Positions 55,345 to 64,000 of a DNA stretch of 64,000 nt are shown here, in pieces. Position numbers and translations under genes: made by a program. This stretch comes from Leisingera aquaemixtae (GTDB taxonomy: Bacteria > Pseudomonadota > Alphaproteobacteria > Rhodobacterales > Rhodobacteraceae). The stretch spans positions 434,001 through 498,000 of the forward strand of contig NZ_JAHVJQ010000003.1 in the NCBI RefSeq assembly GCF_019801145.1, written 5' to 3'. The notes under the pieces are model-generated. The model ran no database searches. It was given only the letters and a program-made list of their open reading frames with translations, and had not been told where the DNA came from. The stretch's first letter is position 1, and the number at the start of each line of letters is the position of its first letter.

Positions 55345-56705
55345 TGGATCCGCACCCCCTGGCGCTTCAGCTCAGCCTGCACGGCGGAGATATCTACCGC
55401 GTCGAACTCGCAGCCCGATTTCACCGACAGCGCCGCGGCGACACCCGCGCCTTGTCCCGCCACGGCGCAGCAGGCCATGTTGCGGGTGGCGGCATGGGCG
55501 ATCTTGTCACCGCCGATGGCGCGGCCGGTGACCAAGAGGCCCTGAACCCCCTTGGGCAGCATTGAGCGGTAGGGGATCTGCATGTAGCGCCCGGTGGTGG
55601 GCAGGATCAGCACCCCGTAGCCGTCGATGAACTCCGGGTAGATGCCGATGGTGTCCTCAAAGCGGCCCTGGTTGCGGGTTTCCTCCTCGGTGATGTTGTG
55701 AAAAGCGTCGATCTTGCGGGTGTCGCGGATGCCGATGGTCATGCCGAAGTTCCGCAGGCGTGCCCCCTCGCAGCCCGGGGTATAGGCGCGCAGGGCCTCA
55801 ATCGCGTGCATCGCCTGTTTGCGCCCCTCGATCTCGCCCCGGGTCATGCTGTCGGGATCGGTGCCGTCGATGCCTGCCAGATGCACCAGGTTCATATAGG
55901 TCATCTCGCCACTGTCATGCACCGCGCCCCAGGTGCCGCCGATGGTGTTCAGATGCGCCGGGATCACCCCGTCGCGAATGGCCTGGCGGAACGGCTTGGC
56001 CAGAAAGGGGGAGAACATGTCGTCCTCCTTGCCGGAGGTCTCCACCTGCCATTCGCCGGTCGACCAGTTGGCATAGGTCTGCGGATCGGCCTTCACGCCG
56101 TCCATGAACTTCTGCTTGTCGACGCCCGCGATGTGGAACATCACGCTGGCCGCCTGCATCTGCTCCACCGGGGTCTTGAGGGTGGGCGCACCCATCATGT
56201 GAGCGATATCGGCGTCGCCGGTGGCGTCGACCACCCGTTTCGCCAGAATGGCCTCGCGGCCCGCCTTGCTCTCGACAATCACCCCGGTGATCCGGCTGCC
56301 CTCGCGGATCGGCGCCACGAACACCCGGTGCAGCATCGGGTGGATGCCGGCTTCCTCGACCAGCTTGTCGGCCACCAGCTTGAAGCCCTCGCTGTCCAGC
56401 TCATAGCTGAGCGACTGGCTTTCGGGCACCGCCGCGCCCATCGCCTTGGCGCGTTCTTCGAACTCCCAGCCGATGCCGCCGGCCTCCACCGTTTCTTCGT
56501 GCCGGTACCAGGCAAAGCCCTCGACCCCCACGGTGGTTATATTGCCGCCAAAGCAGCCGAAGCGGTCCATCAGCGTGACCTCCACGCCAGCCCGTGCTGC
56601 TGCCAGCGCCGCCGCCAGCCCGCCGGGGCCGGAACCCACGACCAGCACCTCGGTTTCATGAATGACCGGAATTTCCCGTGCCGGCTCAGTAATGGTCTTG
56701 GCCAC
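55341..56705 (-). CDS. FAD-dependent oxidoreductase
   Basis: A 454-residue flavoprotein of the FAD_oxidored (PF12831-type) group. FAD-binding GSGPGGLAAALAAARAG is near residue 25, followed by DRFGCFGGNITTVGVEGF. The conserved RNFGMTIGIRDTRKI and the end GVQGLLVTGRAIGGD...CCAVAGQGAG are present. The start is GTG at 56705 (VAKTITEP), preceded by GGGAG; the open frame upstream runs through the operator and is not credible. It forms an operon with the 2OG oxygenase. A perfect BetI-like palindrome lies 59-74 bp upstream of the start. Confidence 0.82.
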   Translation of the reverse strand: MAKTITEPAREIPVIHETEVLVVGSGPGGLAAALAAARAGVEVTLMDRFGCFGGNITTVGVEGFAWYRHEETVEAGGIGWEFEERAKAMGAAVPESQSLSYELDSEGFKLVADKLVEEAGIHPMLHRVFVAPIREGSRITGVIVESKAGREAILAKRVVDATGDADIAHMMGAPTLKTPVEQMQAASVMFHIAGVDKQKFMDGVKADPQTYANWSTGEWQVETSGKEDDMFSPFLAKPFRQAIRDGVIPAHLNTIGGTWGAVHDSGEMTYMNLVHLAGIDGTDPDSMTRGEIEGRKQAMHAIEALRAYTPGCEGARLRNFGMTIGIRDTRKIDAFHNITEEETRNQGRFEDTIGIYPEFIDGYGVLILPTTGRYMQIPYRSMLPKGVQGLLVTGRAIGGDKIAHAATRNMACCAVAGQGAGVAAALSVKSGCEFDAVDISAVQAELKRQGVRIH

Positions 56706-56758
56706 GTCTCTCGTCTCCCTTGTCCCTGTGTGAGAGCGGTGTTTCCGGTAACAGTTTC

Positions 56759-56779
56759 GAATCTTGAACGGCGGTTCAA
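56759..56779. promoter_or_regulatory. Perfect palindrome, candidate BetI/TetR operator
   Basis: GAATC followed by TTGAAC-GGCG-GTTCAA. The prefix, half-sites and 4-bp spacing are the same as in the betI-betT intergenic site at 18145-18165. It lies between the divergent FAD-oxidoreductase and malate/lactate-dehydrogenase genes, closer to the former. Confidence 0.65.
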
Positions 56780-56923
56780 GTTCTTTTGCGCCACGATGGC
56801 TGAAAAGCGGCATTGAGAAGGGGAAGAGGGAGGAAACCGGAGGCCATGCCGCAAACAGGTGCGGCGGGCCGGGGGCGCGGCGTACTCTGACTTGGCAGGA
56901 CAGGCCAGAGAGGATGATTCGGC

Positions 56924-57967
56924 ATGGCACGCAGCAAGTACAGCAAGGACACGCCGCGGGCGGCGGTGCCGCAGCTTGAGGCCTTCCGCATTGCCGAGGC
57001 CATCCTGATTGCCAAGGGCTGCCCCGTGGATATCGCGTCAGAGGTGGCGGCGCATCTGGTCGATTCGGATCTGTCGGGGGTGGAATCCCACGGTGTGTGG
57101 CGGATCCTGCCTTATGCCGGGTATTACGACAGCGGCTACCTGGCCGCCGAGGTGCGCCCGGAGCTGCAGCAGAACGCCCGCGGCGCCTGGAGCGTCACCG
57201 GCAACGGCGGCATCGGCATTCCGGCGATGTCGATTGCAATCCGCGATGTGGTCGCGCGGGCGCAGGAGACCGGCATCGCGGCGATTGCTGTCACTGAGGC
57301 CGGCCATACCGGGCGGCTGGGGGCCTTTGCCGAATATGCCGCCGAACAGGGCTGCCTGGCGATCATCATCGGCGGCGGCGGGCGCGAGGCCTGGCGGCTG
57401 GTGGCGCCTTACGGCGGGCGCAAGGCGCTGATGTCCACCAACCCCTATGCCATCGGCATTCCCGGCGGCAAACGCGGGCCGGTGATCGTTGATTTCGCCA
57501 CCTCGGCGGCGGCTGCGGGCTGGGTTTACGGCGCGCGGATCGCTGGCGCCAAGCTGCCGGAAGGCGTGCTGATCGACCGCGACGGCAACCCCAGCACCGA
57601 CCCGGAGGCCTATTTCGAGGGCGGCGCCATCCTGACCGCGGGCGGCGCCAAGGGCTATGCGCTGTCGGTGGCCGCCGAGATGATCGCCGAGGCGATGCTG
57701 GGGCCGGTCACCACCGAATGCAATTGGCTGATGCTGGCGATGGACTGCAGCCTGTACCAGGAGCCCAGCCGCCTGCAGGAGATCGCCGAGGGCATTCTGG
57801 ATGAATTCCGCAACTGCCCGCCGGGCCCCGGGTTCGACCGGGTCGAAATCCCCGGCGAGCGCGAGGCGGATGCGCGGGCGGAGAATGCGGAAAAGCCGAT
57901 CCTGCTGCCGGAAGCGACCTGGGCGGAGATCCGGATGCTGGCAGAGGGGGTGGGGGTGGAGGTTTAG
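56924..57967 (+). CDS. Malate/L-lactate/ureidoglycolate dehydrogenase-family protein
   Basis: A 347-residue NAD(P)-dependent dehydrogenase of the Ldh_2 family. SDLSGVESHGVWRI at about 49-62 carries the catalytic His of this family, GHTGRLGAFAEYAA the cofactor-binding region, STNPYAIGIPG and GGAKGYALS further blocks. Family members act on malate, sulfolactate, ureidoglycolate or cyclic imino acids. It is divergent from the FAD-oxidoreductase operon and shares the palindrome-containing region. Confidence 0.82.
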   Translation: MARSKYSKDTPRAAVPQLEAFRIAEAILIAKGCPVDIASEVAAHLVDSDLSGVESHGVWRILPYAGYYDSGYLAAEVRPELQQNARGAWSVTGNGGIGIPAMSIAIRDVVARAQETGIAAIAVTEAGHTGRLGAFAEYAAEQGCLAIIIGGGGREAWRLVAPYGGRKALMSTNPYAIGIPGGKRGPVIVDFATSAAAAGWVYGARIAGAKLPEGVLIDRDGNPSTDPEAYFEGGAILTAGGAKGYALSVAAEMIAEAMLGPVTTECNWLMLAMDCSLYQEPSRLQEIAEGILDEFRNCPPGPGFDRVEIPGEREADARAENAEKPILLPEATWAEIRMLAEGVGVEV

Positions 57968-58006
57968 GGGCGCACCTTCTGCACCACGAGGCCCGGGACT
58001 GACCTT

Positions 58007-58030
58007 GGGAAGGTGCGAATGCGCCTTCCC
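58007..58030. terminator. Perfect hairpin between Ldh-family gene and proS
   Basis: GGGAAGGTGC-GAAT-GCGCCTTCCC (one T-G pair), 39 bp after the dehydrogenase stop. No T run follows (GGGGGG instead), so termination would need another mechanism. Confidence 0.45.
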
Positions 58031-58197
58031 GGGGGGAAGGTCAGGCGCGGGCCGTGCCGCTGCGCGCCACGTCCCAAGGGGCACAGCCTGGCACCGTTGC
58101 CATCCAGGACACCGCAATTGGATCATCCCCTTGCCCGCACCCCCGTCACCCACTAAACCGGGCGGGAACTCGAACCCACATCACCGATGGAGCCAAG

Positions 58198-59553
58198 ATG
58201 CGCCTGTCCCGCTATTTTCTGCCGGTTCTGAAAGAGAACCCCTCGGAAGCCCAGATCGTCAGCCACCGGCTGATGCTGCGCGCCGGGATGATCAAGCAAT
58301 CCGCCGCCGGGATCTATTCCTGGCTGCCGCTTGGCTTCAAGGTTCTGAAGAAGATCGAAAGCATCGTGCATGACGAGCAGATCCGCGCGGGCCATATCCC
58401 GATGCAGATGCCGACCATGCAGTCCGCCGACCTGTGGCGCGAGTCGGGCCGGTATGAGGCCTATGGCCAGGAGATGCTGCGGGTGCAGGACCGGCACGGC
58501 CGCGACATGCTGTTCACCCCCACCGCCGAAGAACTGATCACCGACATCTTCCGCGCCCATGTCAGCAGCTACAAGGACCTGCCGCTGACCATGTACCAGA
58601 TCCAGTGGAAGTTCCGCGACGAGATCCGCCCGCGTTTCGGCGTGATGCGCGGCCGCGAATTCTACATGAAGGACGGCTACAACTTCGACCTGACCAAGGA
58701 AGACGCGCTGCACGCCTACAACCGCCACCTGGTCAGCTACCTGCGCACCTATGAGCGCATGGGGCTTCAGGCGATCCCGATGCGCGCCGACTCTGGCCCG
58801 ATCGGCGGCGACGACACCCATGAATTCCTGGTGCTGGCCGAGACCGGCGAGTCCGAGGTGTTCTATGACAGCGCCGTCACCGACCTGACCTTCGGCGACC
58901 GCGAGATCGACTATGACAGCGTCGAGCAGTGCCAGGCGGTGCTGGAGGAGTTCACCTCCAAATACGCCCGCACCGATGAGACCCACGACGAGGCCCTGTT
59001 CAACCAGATCCCCGAGGAGCGCCGCCGGGTGGCGCGCGGCATCGAGGTCGGCCAGATCTTCTATTTCGGCACCAAGTATTCCGACGCGATGGGCGCCACA
59101 GTGCAAGGCCCCGACGGCAAGAACGTGCCGGTCCACATGGGTTCCCACGGGATCGGCGTCAGCCGCCTGCTGGGTGCGATCATCGAGGCCAGCCATGACG
59201 ACAAGGGCATCATCTGGCCCGAGGGCGTGACCCCGTTCCACTGCGGCATCGTCAACCTCAAGCAGGGCGACGACGAGGCGGACGCCGCCTGCAACCAGCT
59301 CTATGCGGCGCTGACTGCCGCCGGTCTGGACCCGCTTTATGATGACCGCAACGAGCGCGCGGGCGGCAAGTTCGCCACCATGGACCTGATCGGTCTGCCC
59401 TGGCGCATCACCGTCGGCCCGCGCGGCCTGAAGAACGGCGTGGTGGAACTGACCTCCCGCCGCACCGGCGAGAGCGAGGAGCTGTCCCCGGAAGAGGCGG
59501 TGAAGAAGGTGGTCGAGGTCTACAAGGCGCACCCGACCGGGCGCGGCTTCTGA
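58198..59553 (+). CDS. proS: Prolyl-tRNA synthetase
   Basis: A 451-residue class II synthetase of the short alphaproteobacterial type. It lacks the editing insertion (INS) found in the approximately 570-residue E. coli enzyme. [50 protein letters not shown] starts the catalytic domain (written here as family landmarks R2, S25 region). Class II motif 2 is [10 protein letters not shown]-like, motif 3 the [15 protein letters not shown] stretch, and the anticodon-binding domain is C-terminal (about 355-451). The family start is 58198, not the upstream frame start. Confidence 0.95.
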   Translation: MRLSRYFLPVLKENPSEAQIVSHRLMLRAGMIKQSAAGIYSWLPLGFKVLKKIESIVHDEQIRAGHIPMQMPTMQSADLWRESGRYEAYGQEMLRVQDRHGRDMLFTPTAEELITDIFRAHVSSYKDLPLTMYQIQWKFRDEIRPRFGVMRGREFYMKDGYNFDLTKEDALHAYNRHLVSYLRTYERMGLQAIPMRADSGPIGGDDTHEFLVLAETGESEVFYDSAVTDLTFGDREIDYDSVEQCQAVLEEFTSKYARTDETHDEALFNQIPEERRRVARGIEVGQIFYFGTKYSDAMGATVQGPDGKNVPVHMGSHGIGVSRLLGAIIEASHDDKGIIWPEGVTPFHCGIVNLKQGDDEADAACNQLYAALTAAGLDPLYDDRNERAGGKFATMDLIGLPWRITVGPRGLKNGVVELTSRRTGESEELSPEEAVKKVVEVYKAHPTGRGF

Positions 59554-59587
59554 GCTTCGCCGCGCAACGGTTTGAAAAACATGGAAA

Positions 59588-59611
59588 GGGGGCCGGGCGG
59601 CTCCCTTTTTT
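59588..59611 (+). terminator. Intrinsic terminator of proS
   Basis: GGGGGCC-GGGC-GGCTCCC with one G-T pair, then TTTTTT, 34 nt after the proS stop. Confidence 0.8.
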
Positions 59612-59663
59612 CTTGCCCGCATCCCCCGTCCGCCGCAGGGTGCCGGAAACGGGAGGATACGGC

Positions 59664-60287
59664 ATGAAACAGATTCTGGCTTTTGGCGACAGCCTGACCT
59701 GGGGCAGCGACCCGCACACCAGCGGGCGGCACCCCTATGGCGACCGCTGGCCGGTGGCGCTTGGCGCAGGCTTGGCGCAGGCCGTTGTTTTTGCCGAAGG
59801 CCTGCGCGGCCGCACCACGGTGCACGCGCGCCGCTCTGCCTGTGTCGAGATGCGCGGCGATGCGGTGCTGCCCATGCTGCTGCACAGCCACGCGCCGCTG
59901 GACCTGGCCGTGATCATGCTGGGCACCAATGACATTTACGAGGGCCACCCCAGCTATCTGATCCGCGACGGGCTGGAGCGGCTGGTGGAGATTATCCGCC
60001 ACCACCCCTGGCGGCTGCCGGAGGCGGCGGAGCCGCAGGTGCTGCTGGTCTCGCCGCCGCCCATGAGCCTGTGCGAGGATCCCGATATCACGCCCCAGAT
60101 GGTGGCGCAGTCCGAGGCGCTGGCGGAAGTGATCGAGCCGCTGGCGGACCGGCTGGGCTGCGGCTTCTTTGACGCAGCACAAGTGGCGCGGGCTTCCGAC
60201 GCCGACGGCTACCACCTGGAGGGTGCGGATTCGCGGGCCCTGGGCGCGGCGCTGCGGGCGCCGGTGGCGGCGATGCTGGCGCTCTGA
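59664..60287 (+). CDS. SGNH/GDSL-family hydrolase (arylesterase-like)
   Basis: A 207-residue hydrolase. Block I AFGDSLTWG (Ser10 nucleophile), block III GTND at 87-90, and block V with Asp/His in DGYHLEGAD are present. The length and N-terminus match bacterial arylesterase/TesA-like acyl hydrolases, although there is no signal peptide. GGGAGGA lies before the ATG at 59664; the upstream frame extension crosses the proS terminator and is rejected. Confidence 0.88.
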   Translation: MKQILAFGDSLTWGSDPHTSGRHPYGDRWPVALGAGLAQAVVFAEGLRGRTTVHARRSACVEMRGDAVLPMLLHSHAPLDLAVIMLGTNDIYEGHPSYLIRDGLERLVEIIRHHPWRLPEAAEPQVLLVSPPPMSLCEDPDITPQMVAQSEALAEVIEPLADRLGCGFFDAAQVARASDADGYHLEGADSRALGAALRAPVAAMLAL

Positions 60288-60301
60288 CTGCGCGGCCGCG
60301 C

Positions 60302-60790
60302 TCAGCCGTGTTTCAGCGGGTATTCATGGCCGGAGACACGGTGGAACAGCGCGGCAATCGCCACCAGCGCGACGGCGCCGGTCAGCACCGGGAACAGCAG
60401 GAAGGAGATGCCGGGATCGGTGGCAAAGACCACCAGCGGATCGGCGCCTGCGGGCGGGTGGGTCAGCCGCAGCGCCGCCATCAGGGCAATCGACAGGCCC
60501 ACCGCCAGTGCCAGCGCCCACCAGGTGTCCGGCAGCAGCGCGTTCAGGGCCAATGCCACGGCGGTGGCCAGAACATGGCCGCCGACCACATGCGCGGGCT
60601 GCGACAGCGGGCTGGCGGGCACCGAGAACAACAGCACGCAGCTGGCGCCGAAGGGGGCCATCAGCAGCAGGAGATTGGCGTGGGTGGTGAGCAGCGACAG
60701 CGCCGCAATTGCCAGAAATGCGCCGAGGCCTGCGGTGATCACCGTGCGCAGCGAAGGATGCGGCAGCGCGCGTTTGAAATACCTGTCCAT
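60302..60790 (-). CDS. HPP-family integral membrane protein
   Basis: A 162-residue membrane protein with four or five helices and the defining motif LTHPPAGADPLV at about 108-119. Some HPP proteins transport nitrite into chloroplasts and cyanobacteria; the bacterial role is uncertain. AAGGAC lies 4-5 nt before the ATG. It converges on the SGNH hydrolase with a 14-bp gap and diverges from the Lol genes. Confidence 0.85.
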   Translation of the reverse strand: MDRYFKRALPHPSLRTVITAGLGAFLAIAALSLLTTHANLLLLMAPFGASCVLLFSVPASPLSQPAHVVGGHVLATAVALALNALLPDTWWALALAVGLSIALMAALRLTHPPAGADPLVVFATDPGISFLLFPVLTGAVALVAIAALFHRVSGHEYPLKHG

Positions 60791-60913
60791 GTCGTCCTTA
60801 CCCGAGTTTGAAGCCGGAACCGGCCTGATAAAGCCTTGCCGGCGGGCAGATGCAAGGCAACGGGTATATGCGGCAGATCACATTGCGGTGACGCCGGGCG
60901 GGGCCTCGCTCAA

Positions 60914-60958
60914 GAGTTTTCAGAAAACTCCTGGCAAATCTTTTGACGAAAAGATTTG
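60914..60958. repeat. Two perfect AT-rich palindromes in tandem
   Basis: GAGTTTTC-A-GAAAACTC (60914-60930) and, 4 bp later, CAAATCTTTT-GACG-AAAAGATTTG (60935-60958). They form an AT-rich island in GC-rich DNA, in the divergent region between the HPP and LolC/E genes. That position is odd for ordinary terminators. They may be a dispersed repeat or a regulatory site. Confidence 0.7.
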
Positions 60959-61081
60959 AGTTCGGTGCGGCAGCCGGTTCCGGCCCCGGCAGGCGGATTA
61001 TCGGGCAGATATGCAACCGCACCTTGACCCCGGGCGTTAGGCAGCACAGTTTGCAGGCAAAATTTCCGGGCAGGACCCCAT

Positions 61082-62368
61082 ATGGCCACGACACCACCGC
61101 CGTTTTCCCGTTTCGAATGGATCATCGCCTGGCGCTACTTACGCGCCCGCAAGGCCGAGGGCGGGGTCAGCGTGATGACCTGGATCAGCCTCATCGGTAT
61201 CACTCTGGCGGTGTTTGCGCTGATTGCCACGCTGGCAGTGCGCTCCGGATTCCGCTCCGAATTTGTCGGCACCATTCTGGGCGCCAATGCCCATGTCACC
61301 GTCTATTCCTATGGCGAGGTGAATGAGGCCGGGGTGCTGGACCGCAGCCTCAAGGACTACGAGGCGCTGGCAGAGACCGTTGCCGCGGTGCCGGGCGTCA
61401 CCCGCGCCGCGCCGCTGGTCAAGGGACAGGTGATGGCAAACCTGCGCCAGCGCAATGCGGGCGTTGAGGTGTTCGGGATCTCTGCCGAGGACATTCAGGG
61501 CATCCCAGGCGTCGCGCAGAGCGAGGACGCCGTGGGCGACCTGGCGCGGTTCGGGGAGGGGATCGCCATCGGCTCCGGCGTGGCGCGGGAGCTGGGGGTG
61601 AGCGTCGGCGACAAGATCAAGCTGATCTCTCCCAACGGTGTGAAAACCGCCTTTGGCACCAGCCCGCGGGTGAATGCCTATGAGGTGGTCTATGTCTTCA
61701 CTGCGGGCCGCTATGACATCGACCGTACCCGGGTCTATCTGCCCTTTGCCGAAGCCCAGAGCTTCTTCAACCGCGAGGGTGTCGCGGATGAGATTGAGGT
61801 GATGGTGGAAGACCCTGAAAACGTGGAGGAAATTGCGCTGCCGATCCTGACCGCGGCGGGTGGCGTTGCGGGCGTCTGGACCTGGCGCGATGCCTCAGGC
61901 GGGTTCCTGCGGGCCTTGGAGGTCGAGGACAACGTGATGTTCATCATCCTGTCGATCCTTGTCTTGATCGCGGCGATGAACATCGTCTCCGGCCTCATTA
62001 TGCTGGTCAAGAACAAGGGCCGCGACATCGGCATCCTGCGCACCATCGGCCTCAGCGAAGGCTCGGTGATGCGGGTGTTCTTCATCTGCGGCGCCTTCAC
62101 CGGCGTGATCGGCACCATCTGCGGCGTGGTGCTGGGCTGCCTGTTTGCGCTTTATATCGACCCGATCTTCTCCTTCGTGAACTACGTTATGGGCGGCGGC
62201 GTCTGGGACCCGTCGATCCGCGGCATCTATGCGCTGCCCGCCGAGCTGCGGCTGGCGGATGTGGTCTCGGCCACCGCGTTGTCTTTGGGCCTGTCGTTCT
62301 TCGTGACCATTTTCCCGGCCCGCCGCGCGGCGCGCCTCAACCCGGTGGAGGCGCTGCGCTATGAGTGA
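61082..62368 (+). CDS. Lipoprotein-releasing ABC transporter permease (LolC/LolE family)
   Basis: A 428-residue inner-membrane permease. TM1 is at about 25-50 ([23 protein letters not shown]), a large periplasmic MacB/Lol domain spans 60-280, and three further helices lie at about 285-420, ending [44 protein letters not shown] is the coupling-helix region. It extracts outer-membrane lipoproteins from the inner membrane for transfer to LolA. As in many alphaproteobacteria, one permease (sometimes called LolF) may serve as both LolC and LolE. Overlaps lolD by 8 bp. Confidence 0.9.
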   Translation: MATTPPPFSRFEWIIAWRYLRARKAEGGVSVMTWISLIGITLAVFALIATLAVRSGFRSEFVGTILGANAHVTVYSYGEVNEAGVLDRSLKDYEALAETVAAVPGVTRAAPLVKGQVMANLRQRNAGVEVFGISAEDIQGIPGVAQSEDAVGDLARFGEGIAIGSGVARELGVSVGDKIKLISPNGVKTAFGTSPRVNAYEVVYVFTAGRYDIDRTRVYLPFAEAQSFFNREGVADEIEVMVEDPENVEEIALPILTAAGGVAGVWTWRDASGGFLRALEVEDNVMFIILSILVLIAAMNIVSGLIMLVKNKGRDIGILRTIGLSEGSVMRVFFICGAFTGVIGTICGVVLGCLFALYIDPIFSFVNYVMGGGVWDPSIRGIYALPAELRLADVVSATALSLGLSFFVTIFPARRAARLNPVEALRYE

Positions 62369-63044
62369 GATCACGCTGGAGCTGAAGGGGATCACCAAAT
62401 CCTACCTGACCGGCACGCCGGGGCAGGTGGATGTGCTGCGCGGTGCGGATCTGTGCCTGCGGGCAGGCGAAGTGGTGGCGCTGGTGGCACCCTCGGGCGC
62501 GGGCAAGTCGACCTTGCTGCATATCGCGGGGCTGCTGGATACGCCGGACGCAGGCGAAGTGCGGGTGGCGGGCGAGGACGTGACCCGAAAGGGCGACCGC
62601 CGCCGCACCCGGGTGCGCCGTCAGGAGGTTGGGTTTGTCTACCAGTTCCACCACCTGCTGCCGGAATTCACCGCGCTGGAGAACATCGTGCTGCCGCAGC
62701 TGGCCAATGGTGCGGGGCAAAAGGCGGCGGTAGCGCGGGCGGCGCAGCTGTTGGGCACCGTGGGCCTTGCGGGCCGCGCCGATCACCGCCCGGCGGCGCT
62801 GTCGGGCGGCGAGCAGCAGCGGGTCGCTTTCTGCCGGGCGCTGGCCAATGCCCCGCGGGTGCTGCTGGCGGATGAGCCGACCGGGAACCTCGACCCCGCA
62901 ACCTCCGACCAGGTGTTTGCAGCGCTGATGGAGCTGGTGCGCGGCACGGGGTTGTCGGCGCTGATTGCCACCCACAACCTGGATCTGGCGGCGCGGATGG
63001 ACCGGCAGGTGAAGCTGGAGAACGGGCTGCTGGTGCCGGTTTAG
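62361..63044 (+). CDS. lolD: Lipoprotein-releasing ABC transporter ATPase LolD
   Basis: A 227-residue ABC ATPase. Walker [14 protein letters not shown]-loop in [10 protein letters not shown], signature [15 protein letters not shown], Walker [13 protein letters not shown] and H-loop ATHN are all present. It powers the LolC/E permease encoded immediately upstream, whose stop it overlaps by 8 bp. The [15 protein letters not shown] segment is LolD-typical. Confidence 0.93.
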   Translation: MSEITLELKGITKSYLTGTPGQVDVLRGADLCLRAGEVVALVAPSGAGKSTLLHIAGLLDTPDAGEVRVAGEDVTRKGDRRRTRVRRQEVGFVYQFHHLLPEFTALENIVLPQLANGAGQKAAVARAAQLLGTVGLAGRADHRPAALSGGEQQRVAFCRALANAPRVLLADEPTGNLDPATSDQVFAALMELVRGTGLSALIATHNLDLAARMDRQVKLENGLLVPV

Positions 63045-63061
63045 GCGGCTTTTGAAAGGGC

Positions 63062-63196
63062 CGGGCAGGGCCCGTCCGCGGGTGGGCGGCGCTGACTGGG
63101 TTGTATGGCAGTTTATCCCGCCTGTTCCGTAGAAGTTCTGATAGATCCGTACCGTGGCCAAAGAGCCCGCCCGAGGGGGCGGACGGGCTCTGCCCG
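63062..63196. repeat. Long inverted repeat after lolD
   Basis: The 18-bp arm at 63062-63079 (CGGGCAGGGCCCGTCCGC) is inverted at 63179-63196 with one mismatch, enclosing about 100 bp of lower-GC sequence. A smaller hairpin, GAGCCCG...CGGGCTC, lies at 63163-63190 and shares the right arm. No ORF or T run. Confidence 0.6.
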
Positions 63197-63304
63197 GCGG
63201 CGCTGCGCGCCTTGTTCCGGGCATGCGGAAACCCGGTCATTTGACCTGTGCGAACCTCCCGGTCCACTCTAACCCCTGTGTGGTTCCAGTGACGGCGGGT
63301 TCAG

Positions 63305-63949
63305 ATGCAGAAGACGGTTTCGGTCCTGAAGGATCTGGTGGTCCTGTTGCGCGACATGTCGGTGATTGCGCTGTTTGCGGTGTTCCTGCTGTTTCCGCAG
63401 AAACTGAACGCCATTCTGGTCAGCGCCGGGTTCGAGGAGGGCAGCTTTGCCGGCTTCAAGTGGAAGTCCAAGCTGGTGGAATACGATGCCACCGTGGCAG
63501 AGCTGCAGACCGCGCTGGCGGAAGCGCAGAAGGTGAACGCCCGGCTGACCCAAGCGCTGCAGGCGGCGGAGGGCGGGACCGGGGAGCTGCAGCGCGATGC
63601 GGAACTGGTGCAGCAGGACGCGGCGGCAGCGCTGGAGGCAGCGAGCAAGACGGTGGCCGGAAACCAGCAGCTGGTGGAACAGGCCCGCGCCCAGCTGCAG
63701 GAGGAGGCGGTCCGCTACTGCTACCAGGAGGACAGCGGCCAGAAGGGGCCGCAGCAATACCTGACGGCCTGCCACACCACGCCGGAGCGCTGCGAGCGCG
63801 CCAAGGTGAACCCGGCCACGCGGTCCTCTGCCTGCGCGCCGCTGGACATGAACACGGCACCCTGGCAGCCCAGCCCCGGCGGTTTCTGGGGCTCGCTGTT
63901 CCAATACAGCGCCGCCCCGCTGCCGGCACCTTTTCCGCAGGTGGAGTAG
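63305..63949 (+). CDS. Hypothetical membrane-anchored coiled-coil protein
   Basis: A 214-residue protein with one hydrophobic segment (about 20-38, VIALFAVFLLFPQKLNAI), a long Ala/Gln/Glu-rich coiled coil (about 55-135), and a Cys-containing tail (YCYQEDSG, TACHTTPERCE, SSACAPLD) that ends proline- and aromatic-rich. It is probably anchored in the inner membrane with the coil outside, where the Cys could pair. The ATG at 63305 has only a weak ribosome site. Family not recognised. Confidence 0.65.
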   Translation: MQKTVSVLKDLVVLLRDMSVIALFAVFLLFPQKLNAILVSAGFEEGSFAGFKWKSKLVEYDATVAELQTALAEAQKVNARLTQALQAAEGGTGELQRDAELVQQDAAAALEAASKTVAGNQQLVEQARAQLQEEAVRYCYQEDSGQKGPQQYLTACHTTPERCERAKVNPATRSSACAPLDMNTAPWQPSPGGFWGSLFQYSAAPLPAPFPQVE

Positions 63950-64000
63950 GCGGCAAGCGCAGCCGGGCGGCGGAACCTTGCCGGCGGATCAGGCGCGGCT

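Overview
The window is a dense, high-GC chromosomal segment with the gene content of a marine alphaproteobacterium of the Roseobacter group (Rhodobacterales, something like Leisingera, Phaeobacter or Ruegeria). The evidence is a complete betTCBA choline/choline-O-sulfate operon with BetI, a ScfR-type regulator (PccR) linked to propionyl-CoA carboxylase genes and methylmalonyl-CoA mutase, HdaA, a short alphaproteobacterial prolyl-tRNA synthetase, one LolC/E-type permease with LolD, and many small proteins typical of the family. I see no tRNA, rRNA, CRISPR array, insertion sequence, integrase or prophage gene.

Layout. 1-6.4 kb: nucleobase deaminases (a partial amidohydrolase and guanine deaminase), a CAP-domain secreted protein, MgtE, 5-formyl-THF cyclo-ligase, a LysR/VOC divergent pair and a YmdB phosphoesterase. 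6.6-10.5 kb: two convergent SLC13-type permeases with a 41-residue exported peptide gene between them. 10.6-17.5 kb: YebC, GNAT, an argP/argO divergent pair with a membrane-anchored ClpP-fold protein behind argP, pirin, a drug/metabolite transporter and a DUF1036 protein. 18-24.4 kb: betI divergent from betT-betC-betB-betA. 24.5-27.3 kb: a DUF465 gene, a decayed second copy of it, a DUF1579 protein and a sulfotransferase-like gene. 27.3-45.2 kb: the propionate region, pccR-MFS-[accessory cassette]-pccB-small genes-pccA-sulfotransferase-like-mcm. 45-64 kb: housekeeping and metabolic genes (MAPEG, VOC, GNAT, DjlA-like, EEP nuclease, beta-propeller, Ppx, HdaA, AI-2E permease, a 2OG oxygenase/FAD oxidoreductase pair, malate/lactate dehydrogenase, proS, SGNH hydrolase, HPP protein, lolCD).

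How they work together. BetT would import choline or choline sulfate, BetC removes the sulfate, and BetA and BetB oxidise choline to glycine betaine under BetI. PccAB carboxylates propionyl-CoA, and the mutase converts (R)-methylmalonyl-CoA to succinyl-CoA; the epimerase is not in this window. PccR probably controls this through TTTGCAAA-like sites that I see upstream of both pccB and pccR.

Most interesting parts. (1) A three-gene cassette at 30155-34524 sits inside the propionate locus: a 922-residue helical-repeat protein whose C-terminus looks like a bacterial RNase-A-like (CdiA-CT type) toxin domain, a 126-residue acidic protein whose start overlaps its stop by 4 bp (immunity candidate), and a second helical-repeat protein. 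(2) A palindrome, GAATC-TTGAAY-N4-GTTYAA, occurs both between betI and betT and upstream of the unrelated FAD-oxidoreductase/2OG-oxygenase operon, suggesting a wider BetI-type regulon. (3) There is a fossil duplication of the DUF465 gene together with its terminator. (4) Nested palindromic intergenic elements recur across the window.
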